This document shows, in pieces, positions 35,941-45,248 of a DNA stretch of 64,000 nucleotides (positions within the stretch are counted from its first letter, which is position 1; the number at the start of each line of letters is the position of its first letter). A program made the translations under genes and the position numbers. This stretch comes from Patulibacter sp. (GTDB taxonomy: Bacteria > Actinomycetota > Thermoleophilia > Solirubrobacterales > Solirubrobacteraceae). The stretch lies in the NCBI RefSeq assembly GCF_030655195.1, contig NZ_JAURWA010000137.1, positions 1-64,000 on the forward strand, written 5' to 3'. The notes below the pieces were generated by a model, which did not search any database, was not told where the DNA came from, and was given only the letters and a program-made list of their open reading frames with translations.

Positions 35941-37944
35941 ATGTCGCGAACGGGCCGTCAGACACGAGAGCGCATGACCACGCGCACGGCCAAGGACGCG
36001 GGTCCCCCGCCGGCCGACGCGGGCACGAGCGTCAAGCGCCCGCGTCAACCCGAGGGACGGGGGTCGCTCCGCGAGCGGCTGCGCTACCGCTTCGACAACA
36101 GCATGTCGCGCGGCCCGTCGGCGCTCGTCGGGTGGCTCGCGGTCGTCACGCTCGTCCTGATCGTCGTCTTCAGCCTCATCGTGCTGGTGACGCAGATCGC
36201 GCCGTCGACCGACGACGGCGACCGCCCGGGCGTCCGTCAACAGCTCTTCAACAGCCTGATGCACGCCCTGGACCCGGGCACGGTAGCGGGCGACACCGGG
36301 TCGTGGCGGTTCCTGCTGACGATGCTCGCGCTCACGATCGCGGGCCTGTTCGTCGTCAGCGCCCTGATCGGCGTCATCGCCACCGCCATCGACACGCGTC
36401 TGATGGAGCTCCGCCGCGGCCGCTCCCGGGTGCTCGAGCAGGACCACACGCTGATCCTCGGCTGGTCCGACGCCGTGATGACGATCCTCCGCGAGCTCTC
36501 GATCGCCAACGAGAGCCGCAAGCGGCCCGCGGTCGTGATCCTCGCCCCGCGCGACAAGGTCGAGATGGAGGAGGAGATCCGCGAGCGCGCCGGCGATCTG
36601 CGCGGCACCCGCGTCATCTGTCGCACCGGGTCGCCGATCGACGTGACCGACCTGCGGATCGGCAGCCACGAGGACGCCCGGTCGATCATCGTCCTCTCCC
36701 CCGACGGCGAGGAGCCCGACAGCGAGGTCATCAAGACGCTGCTGGCCCTCACCCACCTGCCGCGGTCCGGCGACCGGCCGCTGCACGTCGTCGTCGAGAT
36801 CGAGGACCCCGCGTCGCTCGAGGCCGCGCGCATGGTCGCCGGCACCGGCGTGGTCATCGTCAACAAGCGCGAGACCGTCGCCCGCCTGATCGTGCAGACC
36901 TCGCGCCAGTCCGGTGCGGCGATGGTCTACACGGAGCTCTTCGACTTCGAGGGCGACGAGATCTACTTCCACGACGAGCCGCGCCTGTCCGCCGGGACCT
37001 ACGGCGACACGCTGCTGGGCTACGAGTCCTGCTCCGTCATCGGCTTCGCGGAGGAGGACGGAACCGTCCGCCTGAACCCGCCGATGGACACCCCGCTCGA
37101 CGGCCGCACGCTCGTCGTGATCGCCGAGGACGACTCCGCGCTCGTCGGCGCCCCCGCCGCGGCGGGCCGGGTCGACGACGCGGCCGTGGTCGCCGCGCCC
37201 GTGCGGCCCGAGCCGCCGTCCCGGATCCTCGTCCTGGGCTGGAACGAGCGCGCCCCCAGCGTCGTGCGCGAGCTCGACGAGTACGCGTCGCCGAACTCGC
37301 GACTGTCGATCGTCTCGGAGTTCGGCGACCCCGTCGTCCCCGAGCTCCAGAACCTCGCCGTCGACGTGCGCTCCGGCCGGACGACGGACCGCGCCACGCT
37401 CGAGGGGCTGGACGTCGTCGCCCACGACCAGGTCATCGTCCTCTGCTACTCCGACGACCTCGACATCCAGCGTGCCGACGCCCGCACGCTCGTCACCCTG
37501 CTGCACCTGCGGGAGCTCGCCGTCGCGGACGAGCACGGCCGCAAGCCGGCGATCGTCAGCGAGATGCTCGACGACCGCAACCGCGCCCTCGCCCAGGTCG
37601 CGGAGGTCGACGACGTGATCGTGTCGGACGAGATCCTCAGCCTGATCCTCGCCCAGATCTCCGAGGAGGCCCGACTGGACGCCGTCTTCACCGACCTGCT
37701 GGACGCGGACGGCTCCGAGATCTACCTCCGGCCCGCCGGGGACTACGTCGCCCTGGGCGGCGAGGTCAGCTACGCGACCGTCGTCGACGCCGCCCGCCGC
37801 CGGGGCGAGACCGCGATCGGCTACCGCGACGCGAGCGAGGCCCGCAACGCCGAGCTGGCCTACGGCGTGCGGGTCAACCCGCCGAAGTCGCTCGTCCTCT
37901 CCCCCGACGCCGCGGACCGCGTCGTCGTCCTGGCCGAGGACTGA
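35941..37944 (+). CDS. CASTOR/POLLUX-type (NAD-binding RCK-like) ion channel
   Basis: RYRFDNSMSRGPSALVGWLAVVTLVLIVVF, HTLILGWSDAVMTILREL, ILVLGWNERAPSVVRELDEY; two RCK-like halves. Confidence 0.85.
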   Translation: MSRTGRQTRERMTTRTAKDAGPPPADAGTSVKRPRQPEGRGSLRERLRYRFDNSMSRGPSALVGWLAVVTLVLIVVFSLIVLVTQIAPSTDDGDRPGVRQQLFNSLMHALDPGTVAGDTGSWRFLLTMLALTIAGLFVVSALIGVIATAIDTRLMELRRGRSRVLEQDHTLILGWSDAVMTILRELSIANESRKRPAVVILAPRDKVEMEEEIRERAGDLRGTRVICRTGSPIDVTDLRIGSHEDARSIIVLSPDGEEPDSEVIKTLLALTHLPRSGDRPLHVVVEIEDPASLEAARMVAGTGVVIVNKRETVARLIVQTSRQSGAAMVYTELFDFEGDEIYFHDEPRLSAGTYGDTLLGYESCSVIGFAEEDGTVRLNPPMDTPLDGRTLVVIAEDDSALVGAPAAAGRVDDAAVVAAPVRPEPPSRILVLGWNERAPSVVRELDEYASPNSRLSIVSEFGDPVVPELQNLAVDVRSGRTTDRATLEGLDVVAHDQVIVLCYSDDLDIQRADARTLVTLLHLRELAVADEHGRKPAIVSEMLDDRNRALAQVAEVDDVIVSDEILSLILAQISEEARLDAVFTDLLDADGSEIYLRPAGDYVALGGEVSYATVVDAARRRGETAIGYRDASEARNAELAYGVRVNPPKSLVLSPDAADRVVVLAED

Positions 37945-38010
37945 CCCCCGGCCCCGTACCGCCGGGCCCGTACCGCCGGGCCGCGCGTCGGGCCTGCCTA
38001 CACTCGAAGG

Positions 38011-38307
38011 GTGAGCATCGAGCGCGGGTTCTCCGACTCCGAGCCTGTGGGACGGCAGGCCCGCGCGCGGGCGGACCGCCGCGACCAGCACGTCGGCCTG
38101 CTCGGGCACGGCACGCTGGCCTGCCCGGAGTGCGACGCCCCGGTCTCCCCCGGCCCCGGGCCCCGGTCGCCCGCCCAGCCGCTGATGTGCCCGGTCTGCG
38201 CCCACGACGGCCGGCTGCGCGACTTCCTCTCGATGCGCACCCCGGTGCGCCCCGCGCGCGTCGAGGTCCGCCTCGTCCACGCGCGGCCACGCGCGTCGCG
38301 ACGCTGA
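38011..38307 (+). CDS. Small protein with two CxxC motifs (putative zinc ribbon)
   Basis: LACPECDAPVSPGP...LMCPVCAHDGRLRDFLSMRTPVRPARVEVRLV. Confidence 0.65.
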   Translation: MSIERGFSDSEPVGRQARARADRRDQHVGLLGHGTLACPECDAPVSPGPGPRSPAQPLMCPVCAHDGRLRDFLSMRTPVRPARVEVRLVHARPRASRR

Positions 38308-38362
38308 GACGGGCCGTCGCCCGACGACGCCCGCCCGGGCGGCCGGTCGTAGGCTGGGACCC

Positions 38363-38935
38363 ATGACCGGGACCGATCCGACCATGCGCGAGCGGATGCT
38401 CGCGGGCGAGCAGTACATCGCCGACGACCCCGACCTGCACGCCGCGGCGATCGCGGCGCAGCGCCTCGCCCACGAGCTGAACGCCACGGACCCGGGTGAC
38501 GCCGACGCCCGCCGGGCGCTCCTGGAGCGGCTGCTCGGCGGGATCGGCGAGGAGACCGAGATCCGCTCGCCGTTCTTCGTCGACTACGGCGCGCACACGA
38601 CGGTCGGCGCGCGCACGTTCGTCAACTACGGCCTGATGTGCCTCGACGTCGCCCGGGTGACCATCGGCGACGACGTGCAGATCGGCCCGAACGTGCAGCT
38701 CCTGACCCCGACGCACCCGGTGGCGCCGGAGCCGCGGCGGCAGAAGTGGGAGGCGGCCCGACCGATCACGATCGGCGACAACGTCTGGCTCGGCGGCGGC
38801 GTGGTCGTCTGCCCGGGCGTGACGATCGGCGAGAACACGGTCGTCGGCGCCGGATCCGTCGTCACCCGCGACCTGCCCGCGAACGTCGTGGCGGTCGGCA
38901 ACCCCGCCCGGGTCCTGCGGTCCGTCGAGGACTAG
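38363..38935 (+). CDS. Sugar O-acetyltransferase (Maa/NodL-like, left-handed beta helix)
   Basis: MRERMLAGEQYIADDPDLHAAAIAAQRLAHELNATDP, VNYGLMCLDVARVTIGDDVQIGPNVQLLTPTHP, hexapeptide repeats. Confidence 0.94.
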   Translation: MTGTDPTMRERMLAGEQYIADDPDLHAAAIAAQRLAHELNATDPGDADARRALLERLLGGIGEETEIRSPFFVDYGAHTTVGARTFVNYGLMCLDVARVTIGDDVQIGPNVQLLTPTHPVAPEPRRQKWEAARPITIGDNVWLGGGVVVCPGVTIGENTVVGAGSVVTRDLPANVVAVGNPARVLRSVED

Positions 38936-39195
38936 GCGGGCGGCACGTCGACCGGCGCGAACCGCGGGACGGTCCGGCCGTCGACGGTCACGGTCTCCAG
39001 CCACATCGTCCGCGGGCGGACCCAGGTGCCGTGCTCGCCGTAGAGCTGGCGGTAGACGACGAGGCGCTCCTCGGTCTCGCTGTGGCGCGCCTCGAACAGC
39101 ACCTCGTACTCCGGCCCCTTGTAGTGCCGGTACCGGCCCGGGGCGACGGGCGCCCCGTCGTCCGGGGCCCCGGTCGACCCGCCCTCGGCCGGCAC
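38932..39195 (-). CDS. DUF1653-like protein
   Basis: GRYRHYKGPEYEVLFEARHSETEERLVVYRQLYGEHGTWVRPRTMWLETVTVDGRTVPRF. Confidence 0.85.
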   Translation of the reverse strand: MPAEGGSTGAPDDGAPVAPGRYRHYKGPEYEVLFEARHSETEERLVVYRQLYGEHGTWVRPRTMWLETVTVDGRTVPRFAPVDVPPA

Positions 39196-39197
39196 GC

Positions 39198-40349
39198 TCA
39201 GGCCGTCGTCTTGACGAGCTGCTGGTCGGGATCGATCCCCCACCGCCGGGCGGCCTGCAGCTCCGGGGTCCCGATCGCCCACGCGTCGGGCAGCTCGGCG
39301 TCGCCCTCGAACACCGGGGAGGCACCCTTCAGCGCCATCGACCCGGAGTTGTCGCCCAGGTGCGTGATCCGCTCGATCTCGGTCGGGGAGAGGCGGATCT
39401 CGGCGGGCAGCGCGGCCAGCTCGAGCTTCTTGCCGCCGATCGGCTTGGGCGCGACGTCGACGCTGCCCGGCAGCTCCTGGATCAGCGTCGGCACGACGCA
39501 CGCGACGGCCGGCTGGGCGAGCGCCCACTGCGCGGCGGTCTGCATCGGGGTCAGGCCGCGGGCCTTGCCGACCGTCGCGACCTTGTCGACGATCGAGAGG
39601 CCGCGCTCGACCCAGCCGTCGGGCCGGTACCGCCGGTGGTCGTGGTCGCCCATCGGCGTGTCGGCCCGCAGGTCGCCCCAGAAGATGCCGCCGTAGTCGA
39701 CCACGCGGGTGAGGACGTCGACCTCGTGCTGCTCGCAGGACTCGAGCACCAGGCGGCCCGGCCACGGCTCGAGCGGGCCGAGGATGAGCATCGCCCAGTC
39801 GATGCGATCGCCGAAGCGGTCGAGGCAGGCGAGGATGTCGAGGGTGAAGCCGTTGGCCGGCCCCGGCGCGACGCCGATCGCGCTCGTGAGCCCGTCGTCC
39901 TTCAGCGCCTGCATCGCGTCCCAGACGACCTCGGACGTGTAGCCGACGTGGTCGGGGTTGTGGAGCATCAGCAGGTCGAACCGGTCGGTCCCGCAGCGCT
40001 CGAGGCTGGCCTCCGTCGCGCGACGGAGGTAGTCCGCGTAGCCGTCGGGGCCGCGCAGGCCGGGGTCGGTGAAGCGCGGGAAGCCCTTCGCGCCGCGGCG
40101 CTCCCCGTCGACGAAGTCGTGGCCGACCGCGCCGACGATCCGCACGTCGGAGCGCTTCTCCCCCTCGATCGCCCGGGCGACGAGACGATCCGCCTCGCCG
40201 GTGCCGTAGACGTCGGCCGTGACGATCGTGCGCAGCCGGCCCTCGGGTCGCAGCAGCTCCACGAGCTCGTCCGCGGACAGCTCCTGCCCGTAGTGCATGA
40301 ACCGCCCGCCGCTCCAGGCGCCGAGCGCCGCGTGTCCCAAGTCGACCAT
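39198..40349 (-). CDS. Aldo/keto reductase
   Basis: VDLGHAALGAWSGG...CGTDRFDLLMLHNPDHVGYTSEVVWDAMQALKDDGLTSAIGVAPG; TPMQTAAQWALAQPAVACVVPTL. Confidence 0.87.
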   Translation of the reverse strand: MVDLGHAALGAWSGGRFMHYGQELSADELVELLRPEGRLRTIVTADVYGTGEADRLVARAIEGEKRSDVRIVGAVGHDFVDGERRGAKGFPRFTDPGLRGPDGYADYLRRATEASLERCGTDRFDLLMLHNPDHVGYTSEVVWDAMQALKDDGLTSAIGVAPGPANGFTLDILACLDRFGDRIDWAMLILGPLEPWPGRLVLESCEQHEVDVLTRVVDYGGIFWGDLRADTPMGDHDHRRYRPDGWVERGLSIVDKVATVGKARGLTPMQTAAQWALAQPAVACVVPTLIQELPGSVDVAPKPIGGKKLELAALPAEIRLSPTEIERITHLGDNSGSMALKGASPVFEGDAELPDAWAIGTPELQAARRWGIDPDQQLVKTTA

Positions 40350-40516
40350 GCCGTCAGGGTACGACGCGCGGGAGGGGCGGGGTCGCCGGGCCGCCCGGGG
40401 TCGCGGTCCGACGCGTCGGTCGGGACGTGCCAGACGGATCGCCCCGGCCGGGACGCACCTGGCTGCCGGTTGCCGAGGGGCTCGACTCCCGCCGAGCGGC
40501 GGGCCATGATGGCCGC

Positions 40517-41806
40517 GTGTCCGTCCTCGCGTCCCTGCTGACCCACCCGCTCGTCGCCCAGGCGGGCTCCGGGTCGTCCGGGTTCTCGGGCGGCGGCGGA
40601 GGGGGCGGAGGGGGCGGGTTCTCCGGCGGATCGTCCGGCTCCTCGGGAGCGGGCGAGGGCGACGGCACGGTCGGGCTGATCATCATCGTGCTCGTCCTGC
40701 TCTTCGTCGTCGGCGGCGCGGTCCTGCGGTGGTGGACCGTGCAGAGGCGTCGCCAGGCCCAGCGGGCGCGCGACCGCGAGGCGCGCGCCGGAGCCGTGGT
40801 GGCGGCCGAGGACGACCCGGACTTCGACGCCGACGGGCTCGTCGCGACCGCCACCGACCTCGTCGTGACCGTGCAGACCGCGTGGGACGCCCGCGACCGC
40901 GAGGCGCTGGGCCGGCTGATCGGCGGCGACCTGCTCGACGAGTGGGTACGGCGCCTCGACGACTTCGACGAGAAGAAGTGGCACAACCGCGTCGTCCTGA
41001 CCGGCGAGCCGGAGATCCGCCTCATCACCCTGGTCAACCGCCGCGAGGACGCCGACGACCGCGTCGTCTTCCACCTCACGCTCGAGATGGATGCGTGGGT
41101 CGACAGCCCGGAGGGCAAGAAGTACGCCACCGGCAAGAAGGGCCCCTCGACCACCCTCTCCGAGTACTGGACGATGGCCAAGCACCGCGACGAGTGGCGC
41201 CTCGTCTCGATCGAGGGCGACGTGGAGGGCGGCCACCACCTGACGTCGCGGAACATCCTCGACCCGGCGGAGGACCCCGAGCTGGCGGCCGCCTCCCGCA
41301 CCGAGATCGCGACGGAGGACGCCCCCACCCACTCCGTCGCCGGCTTCGTCTCGACGAGCTTCCGTGACGACGCGCGCGCGGCGGCCCTGGACCTGGCGCT
41401 CGTCGACGACCGCTGGAGCCCCGACGTGCTGCGGATCGCGGTGGATCGCGCCGTCGCCGCATGGGCCGTCGCGGTGGACGGCCCCGACGACGACCTCGAC
41501 CGCCTCGCGGACCCCGAGGCCGTGCGCTGGCTCCTGCACGGTCCCGACACGACGGGCAAGACCCGCACCGTCGTCCGCGGCCCCCAGGTCGACGACGTGA
41601 CGATCATCGCCGTGACCGACGCCGGGGAGCGCGGCGAGATGGTCGTGCGGCTGCGGTACCGCGCCCGCTGGTACCGGGAGGATCGCGACACCGCCGCGGT
41701 CCTCTCCGGCGACAAGCGGACCGAGACGCGGCGCAGCAACTCGTGGACGTTCGCCCTGACCGACGACGCCGAGAACCCCTGGCGGCTCGTGCGGGTCGGC
41801 GGCTGA
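40517..41806 (+). CDS. Tim44-like domain protein with N-terminal Gly/Ser-rich linker and TM helix
   Basis: GSGSSGFSGGGGGGGGGGFSGGSSGSSG, TM LIIIVLVLLFVVGGAVL, DLVVTVQTAWDARDREALGRLIGGDLLDEW. Confidence 0.7.
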   Translation: MSVLASLLTHPLVAQAGSGSSGFSGGGGGGGGGGFSGGSSGSSGAGEGDGTVGLIIIVLVLLFVVGGAVLRWWTVQRRRQAQRARDREARAGAVVAAEDDPDFDADGLVATATDLVVTVQTAWDARDREALGRLIGGDLLDEWVRRLDDFDEKKWHNRVVLTGEPEIRLITLVNRREDADDRVVFHLTLEMDAWVDSPEGKKYATGKKGPSTTLSEYWTMAKHRDEWRLVSIEGDVEGGHHLTSRNILDPAEDPELAAASRTEIATEDAPTHSVAGFVSTSFRDDARAAALDLALVDDRWSPDVLRIAVDRAVAAWAVAVDGPDDDLDRLADPEAVRWLLHGPDTTGKTRTVVRGPQVDDVTIIAVTDAGERGEMVVRLRYRARWYREDRDTAAVLSGDKRTETRRSNSWTFALTDDAENPWRLVRVGG

Positions 41807-41865
41807 GCGGCACGGGGCGCCACCCCCCGAACGGGCGACGGGACACCGGGGAGCCCCGAACGGGC

Positions 41866-43233
41866 ATGCTTCCGCCCATGCGCCGTATGCGGTACCTGGA
41901 GGCGGGCGACGCGATCCGCGGGTGGGGCGTGCTGCTCGTGGTCATCGGCCACAGCGGCACCACCGCCCTGCTCTACTCCCTGCTCAACGGCGATCCGGCC
42001 GAGCTGCTGCGGCGGCAGCAGACCCAGGACCTGGGGTTCGAGCGGCTCTTCGACAGCCGGCAGGCCGGCGCGGCGATCCTCGCCACACAGCTCGTCGTCT
42101 TCCTCTTCTTCGCCCTCTCGGCCTACCTGCTGGCGCGGCCGTACATCGCCGCGATGTTCGATGAGGACAGGCAGGCGCCGAAGCTGCGGACCTACGCCCG
42201 GCACCGCCTCGGCCGCGTCGTCCCGCTGTTCTGGACCGTCGTCCTGATCACGATCGCGCTGTTCGGGATCGACGGCTCGCGCAGCATCGACATCGCGGCG
42301 GTCTTCCTCTTCAGCCAGACGTGGACCGCGGCGCCGTTCAACCAGAACATCCTGCAGGCGTGGACGATGAACGTCGAGATGGCGTTCTACATCGCGCTGC
42401 CGGTCATCGCGGCGGCGTCCGCGTGGATCTACCTGCGCGGCGGCCGGTTCGCCGGCTGGTACGCCCTGCTGCCGATGACCGCGCTGGCCGTCTTCGCGTG
42501 GATCTTCGCCAACACCTGGTTGCCCGCCACGACCGTCCCGTCGCAGTCCGTCATCGGCGGCCTGCTGACCTTCATCCCCGGCATCCTCATCGCCGTCGCC
42601 GACGTCCGCTGGGGCGACCGCCTCGGCCGCTGGAGGCCCGCACCGCTCGTCGCGATCGGGCTCGTCGTCTTCGGCGTGCTGCTCGCGTTCAAGCAGTCGA
42701 GCCTGGCCGAGGGCGGCAGCGTCGGCGAGCGCAACATCATCACGATCGCCGCCGGCGCGATGCTCGCGGGCTTCGTCCTCTGGCAGCTCACGGGCCGGAA
42801 GACCTGGCCCTTCATGATGTGGCGGTTCCCGCGCTGGGTCGGCGAGCGGTCGTTCTCGATCTACCTCATGCACGGCATCGCGCTGTTTCAGCTGCAGTCC
42901 GTCGGCTCGGACCAGGACACCGTCGGCAAGCAGTTCCTCGTCCTCGTCCTCGCCGCCATCCCCGTCTCGATCTTCTACGGGGCGATCCTCTACGCCCTGG
43001 TCGAGCAGCCCTCGACCCGCCTGGCCCGCGGGGAGCGCCCGCTGTTCGGCGGCGGACCGGTCCGCCGGATCGGCTCCCGCGCCCCGACGGTCGGGACGAC
43101 CCCGACCCCCGCGATGGCCGGCGCCGTGCCGCTGACCCCGACGGGGTCCGCACCGCCGGCGCCCGGGGCACCACCGGCGCCCGAGGTCCACGACACCTCC
43201 GGCACCCCGACCCCGGCCGGGACCGACCGGTGA
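41866..43233 (+). CDS. Acyltransferase family 3 membrane protein
   Basis: RYLEAGDAIRGWGVLLVVIGHSG, FFALSAYLLARPYIAAM, RHRLGRVVPLFWTVV, WTMNVEMAFYIALPVI. Confidence 0.9.
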   Translation: MLPPMRRMRYLEAGDAIRGWGVLLVVIGHSGTTALLYSLLNGDPAELLRRQQTQDLGFERLFDSRQAGAAILATQLVVFLFFALSAYLLARPYIAAMFDEDRQAPKLRTYARHRLGRVVPLFWTVVLITIALFGIDGSRSIDIAAVFLFSQTWTAAPFNQNILQAWTMNVEMAFYIALPVIAAASAWIYLRGGRFAGWYALLPMTALAVFAWIFANTWLPATTVPSQSVIGGLLTFIPGILIAVADVRWGDRLGRWRPAPLVAIGLVVFGVLLAFKQSSLAEGGSVGERNIITIAAGAMLAGFVLWQLTGRKTWPFMMWRFPRWVGERSFSIYLMHGIALFQLQSVGSDQDTVGKQFLVLVLAAIPVSIFYGAILYALVEQPSTRLARGERPLFGGGPVRRIGSRAPTVGTTPTPAMAGAVPLTPTGSAPPAPGAPPAPEVHDTSGTPTPAGTDR

Positions 43234-44816
43234 GCGCCACCGCCGTCCCGCCGACCGCACCCGCCGACGCCGGCGGGCCGGCGACCCCACCCGAACGCCC
43301 CGCGTGGCGTCGCCCGTGGCTCGGCGGCGACGGGGCCCGCGGTCTCGGTGCGCTGCTCGTCTTCGTCTCGCACATCGCGACGGCCGAGATGACCTACCGC
43401 GGCGCCGGGTTCCCCGACCTGCCCGGCCGCGACCTCTACGACCTCTTCGGCGGCGAGGTCGGCTGGCGGACGTTCTTCGCGCCCGCACGTCTGGTCAACC
43501 TCTTCTTCGCCTTCTCCGCGTACCTGTTGGCCCGGCCGTTCATCGCCTGGGCGCTCGACCGGACCTCGCGGCCGGCGACGGGCAAGTTCTACGTCCGCCG
43601 GGTGCTGCGGATCATGCCCGCCTACTGGGTCGTCACCGCGCTGGTGCTGCTGTGGCTCGTCGTCCTGCGGGACGACCACGCGACGACGCCGGGAGAGATC
43701 GCCAAGACGATGCTGCTGCTCGACGGCGGCCTGCGCGACGCGGGGTTCCACCACACGTGGACGATCCCGATCGAGACGGCGTGGACCGTCCGCGTCGAGG
43801 TGCTCGGCTACGCGCTGCTGCCGCTGGTGGCGTGGGGCTGGTTCTGGGCGACCCGGCGCTGGGGCTTCCGCGGGCTGACCGGCGGGATCGTGGTGCTCCT
43901 GACCGTCACGCTCGCGGTCCGGCTGATCTCGAACCCCGCGCTCGCCGGCCCGGGGCTCCTGCAGTGGCTGTTCCTCCCGGGCCTCACCGTGGCCGTCGTC
44001 GAGGCGTACGACCCGCTGCGCGAGTGGATCGCCCGGCGGGGCCGCAAGGCGACCCTGTGGGCGCTGCTCATCTCGTTCCTGCTGCTCTGCGGCTCCGAGC
44101 CGGTCTCCGCGCGCCTGATCACCCACCTCGTCGAGAACCTCGGCCTCGTGCCGCTGCCGGCGAACGCGACCCAGGACGAGATCCTCGCCCGCGGCGCGGA
44201 GGTCTCCGGCGCGCTGCGCTGGGGTGCGGTCGTCGCGATCCCGATGCAGTTCGTCGGGGCCACCGGGATGCTCCTCTGCTTCATCGCGCTGGAGTGGCAG
44301 GGCGGGCGGCCGCCGCTCGGCCTGGACCGGAGGATCCCCCGGTGGTTCGGGGAGCGGTCCTACAGCTTCTACCTCGTCCACTTCGCGGTCCTCGGCCTGC
44401 TGATGCCGCACGTCCTGCCGGGCCAGAAGGGCTACCTCGGCCTGATCGGCCTGGGCCTCGCGGCGTTCGCGCTCTCGCTCGCCCTGACCGTCGTGCTGTT
44501 CCGGTACGTCGAGATGCCCGGCATGCTGCTGGCCTCCCGGCTGACCGGTCGCCGCCCCCCGGGCCCGCTCTCGGTCGCCCCCAGCCCGCAGGTCACGCAG
44601 GCGTGGCGCGGCGAGCTCGCGCCGGATCGGGCGGGGCCGGTGGCCGGCGAGCGTGAGGGAGGGCCGGCGCCGGGTGGCGGGTCGGTCGTGTCGGGTGATG
44701 CGTCCGCGGCGGGCGGTGCGTCCGCGGCGGGCGGTGTATCCGCGGCGGATGGGACGACGCCGCAGGATGGCCCGCCCTCCGATGGCGGGGAGCATCCGGC
44801 AGGCGGACGCGGGTAG
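43230..44816 (+). CDS. Acyltransferase family 3 membrane protein, second copy
   Basis: DGARGLGALLVFVSHIA, FFAFSAYLLARPFIAWAL, VRRVLRIMPAYWVVTAL, TVRVEVLGYALLPLV; overlaps previous gene (GTGA). Confidence 0.9.
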   Translation: MSATAVPPTAPADAGGPATPPERPAWRRPWLGGDGARGLGALLVFVSHIATAEMTYRGAGFPDLPGRDLYDLFGGEVGWRTFFAPARLVNLFFAFSAYLLARPFIAWALDRTSRPATGKFYVRRVLRIMPAYWVVTALVLLWLVVLRDDHATTPGEIAKTMLLLDGGLRDAGFHHTWTIPIETAWTVRVEVLGYALLPLVAWGWFWATRRWGFRGLTGGIVVLLTVTLAVRLISNPALAGPGLLQWLFLPGLTVAVVEAYDPLREWIARRGRKATLWALLISFLLLCGSEPVSARLITHLVENLGLVPLPANATQDEILARGAEVSGALRWGAVVAIPMQFVGATGMLLCFIALEWQGGRPPLGLDRRIPRWFGERSYSFYLVHFAVLGLLMPHVLPGQKGYLGLIGLGLAAFALSLALTVVLFRYVEMPGMLLASRLTGRRPPGPLSVAPSPQVTQAWRGELAPDRAGPVAGEREGGPAPGGGSVVSGDASAAGGASAAGGVSAADGTTPQDGPPSDGGEHPAGGRG

Positions 44817-44830
44817 GCCGTCGCCGGGTC

Positions 44831-45076
44831 GTCCCGTTCCGGAATCGCGTCGCCGGAGTGCGCGATCCAGGTACCGCGGCCGCCGCCCCCCACGGACGCC
44901 CGTCGCGTTCCGGAGTCACGTCGCCAGAGTGCGCGATCCGGGCAACGCGGGCCTGCCGCGTTCCCAGAACGCGAGCCGCCAGATCGCCGATCGGGAACAC
45001 GACCCGGCCGCCACCCACCGCGCCTGCCGCGTTCCAAGAACGCGTGCCACCGGATCGCGAATCGGGAACACGACCC
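44831..45076. repeat. Intergenic palindromic repeat cluster: two dimeric modules each with 71-bp spacing
   Basis: A 44831-44868 gtcccgttccggaatcgcgtcgccggagtgcgcgatcc; B 44902-44939 gtcgcgttccggagtcacgtcgccagagtgcgcgatcc; C 44953-45005 ctgccgcgttcccagaacgcgagccgccagatcgccgatcgggaacacgaccc; D 45024-45076 ctgccgcgttccaagaacgcgtgccaccggatcgcgaatcgggaacacgaccc. Confidence 0.85.
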
Positions 45077-45248
45077 CGCCGAGAAGCCGCCCGCCACCCG
45101 CCACCCGCCGGCCCGGCCGTCGCCGCGCCGCGCCGAGCCGTCGCCGCGCCACGAGCCGCCGCCGTACCACGAGCCGCTCTTCGGCCCGGCCGCCCACCGG
45201 CCCCGCCCACCCGCCGACGACCACCGCCGCCCGCGCCCGGCCGCGCCC

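Noticed and set aside
35194-38487. 1097-aa minus-strand ORF
   Set aside because: Antisense to the CASTOR/POLLUX-type channel and S18-like genes; composition typical of shadow ORFs.
40354-43488. 1044-aa minus-strand ORF
   Set aside because: Antisense to Tim44-like and acyltransferase genes with convincing motifs.
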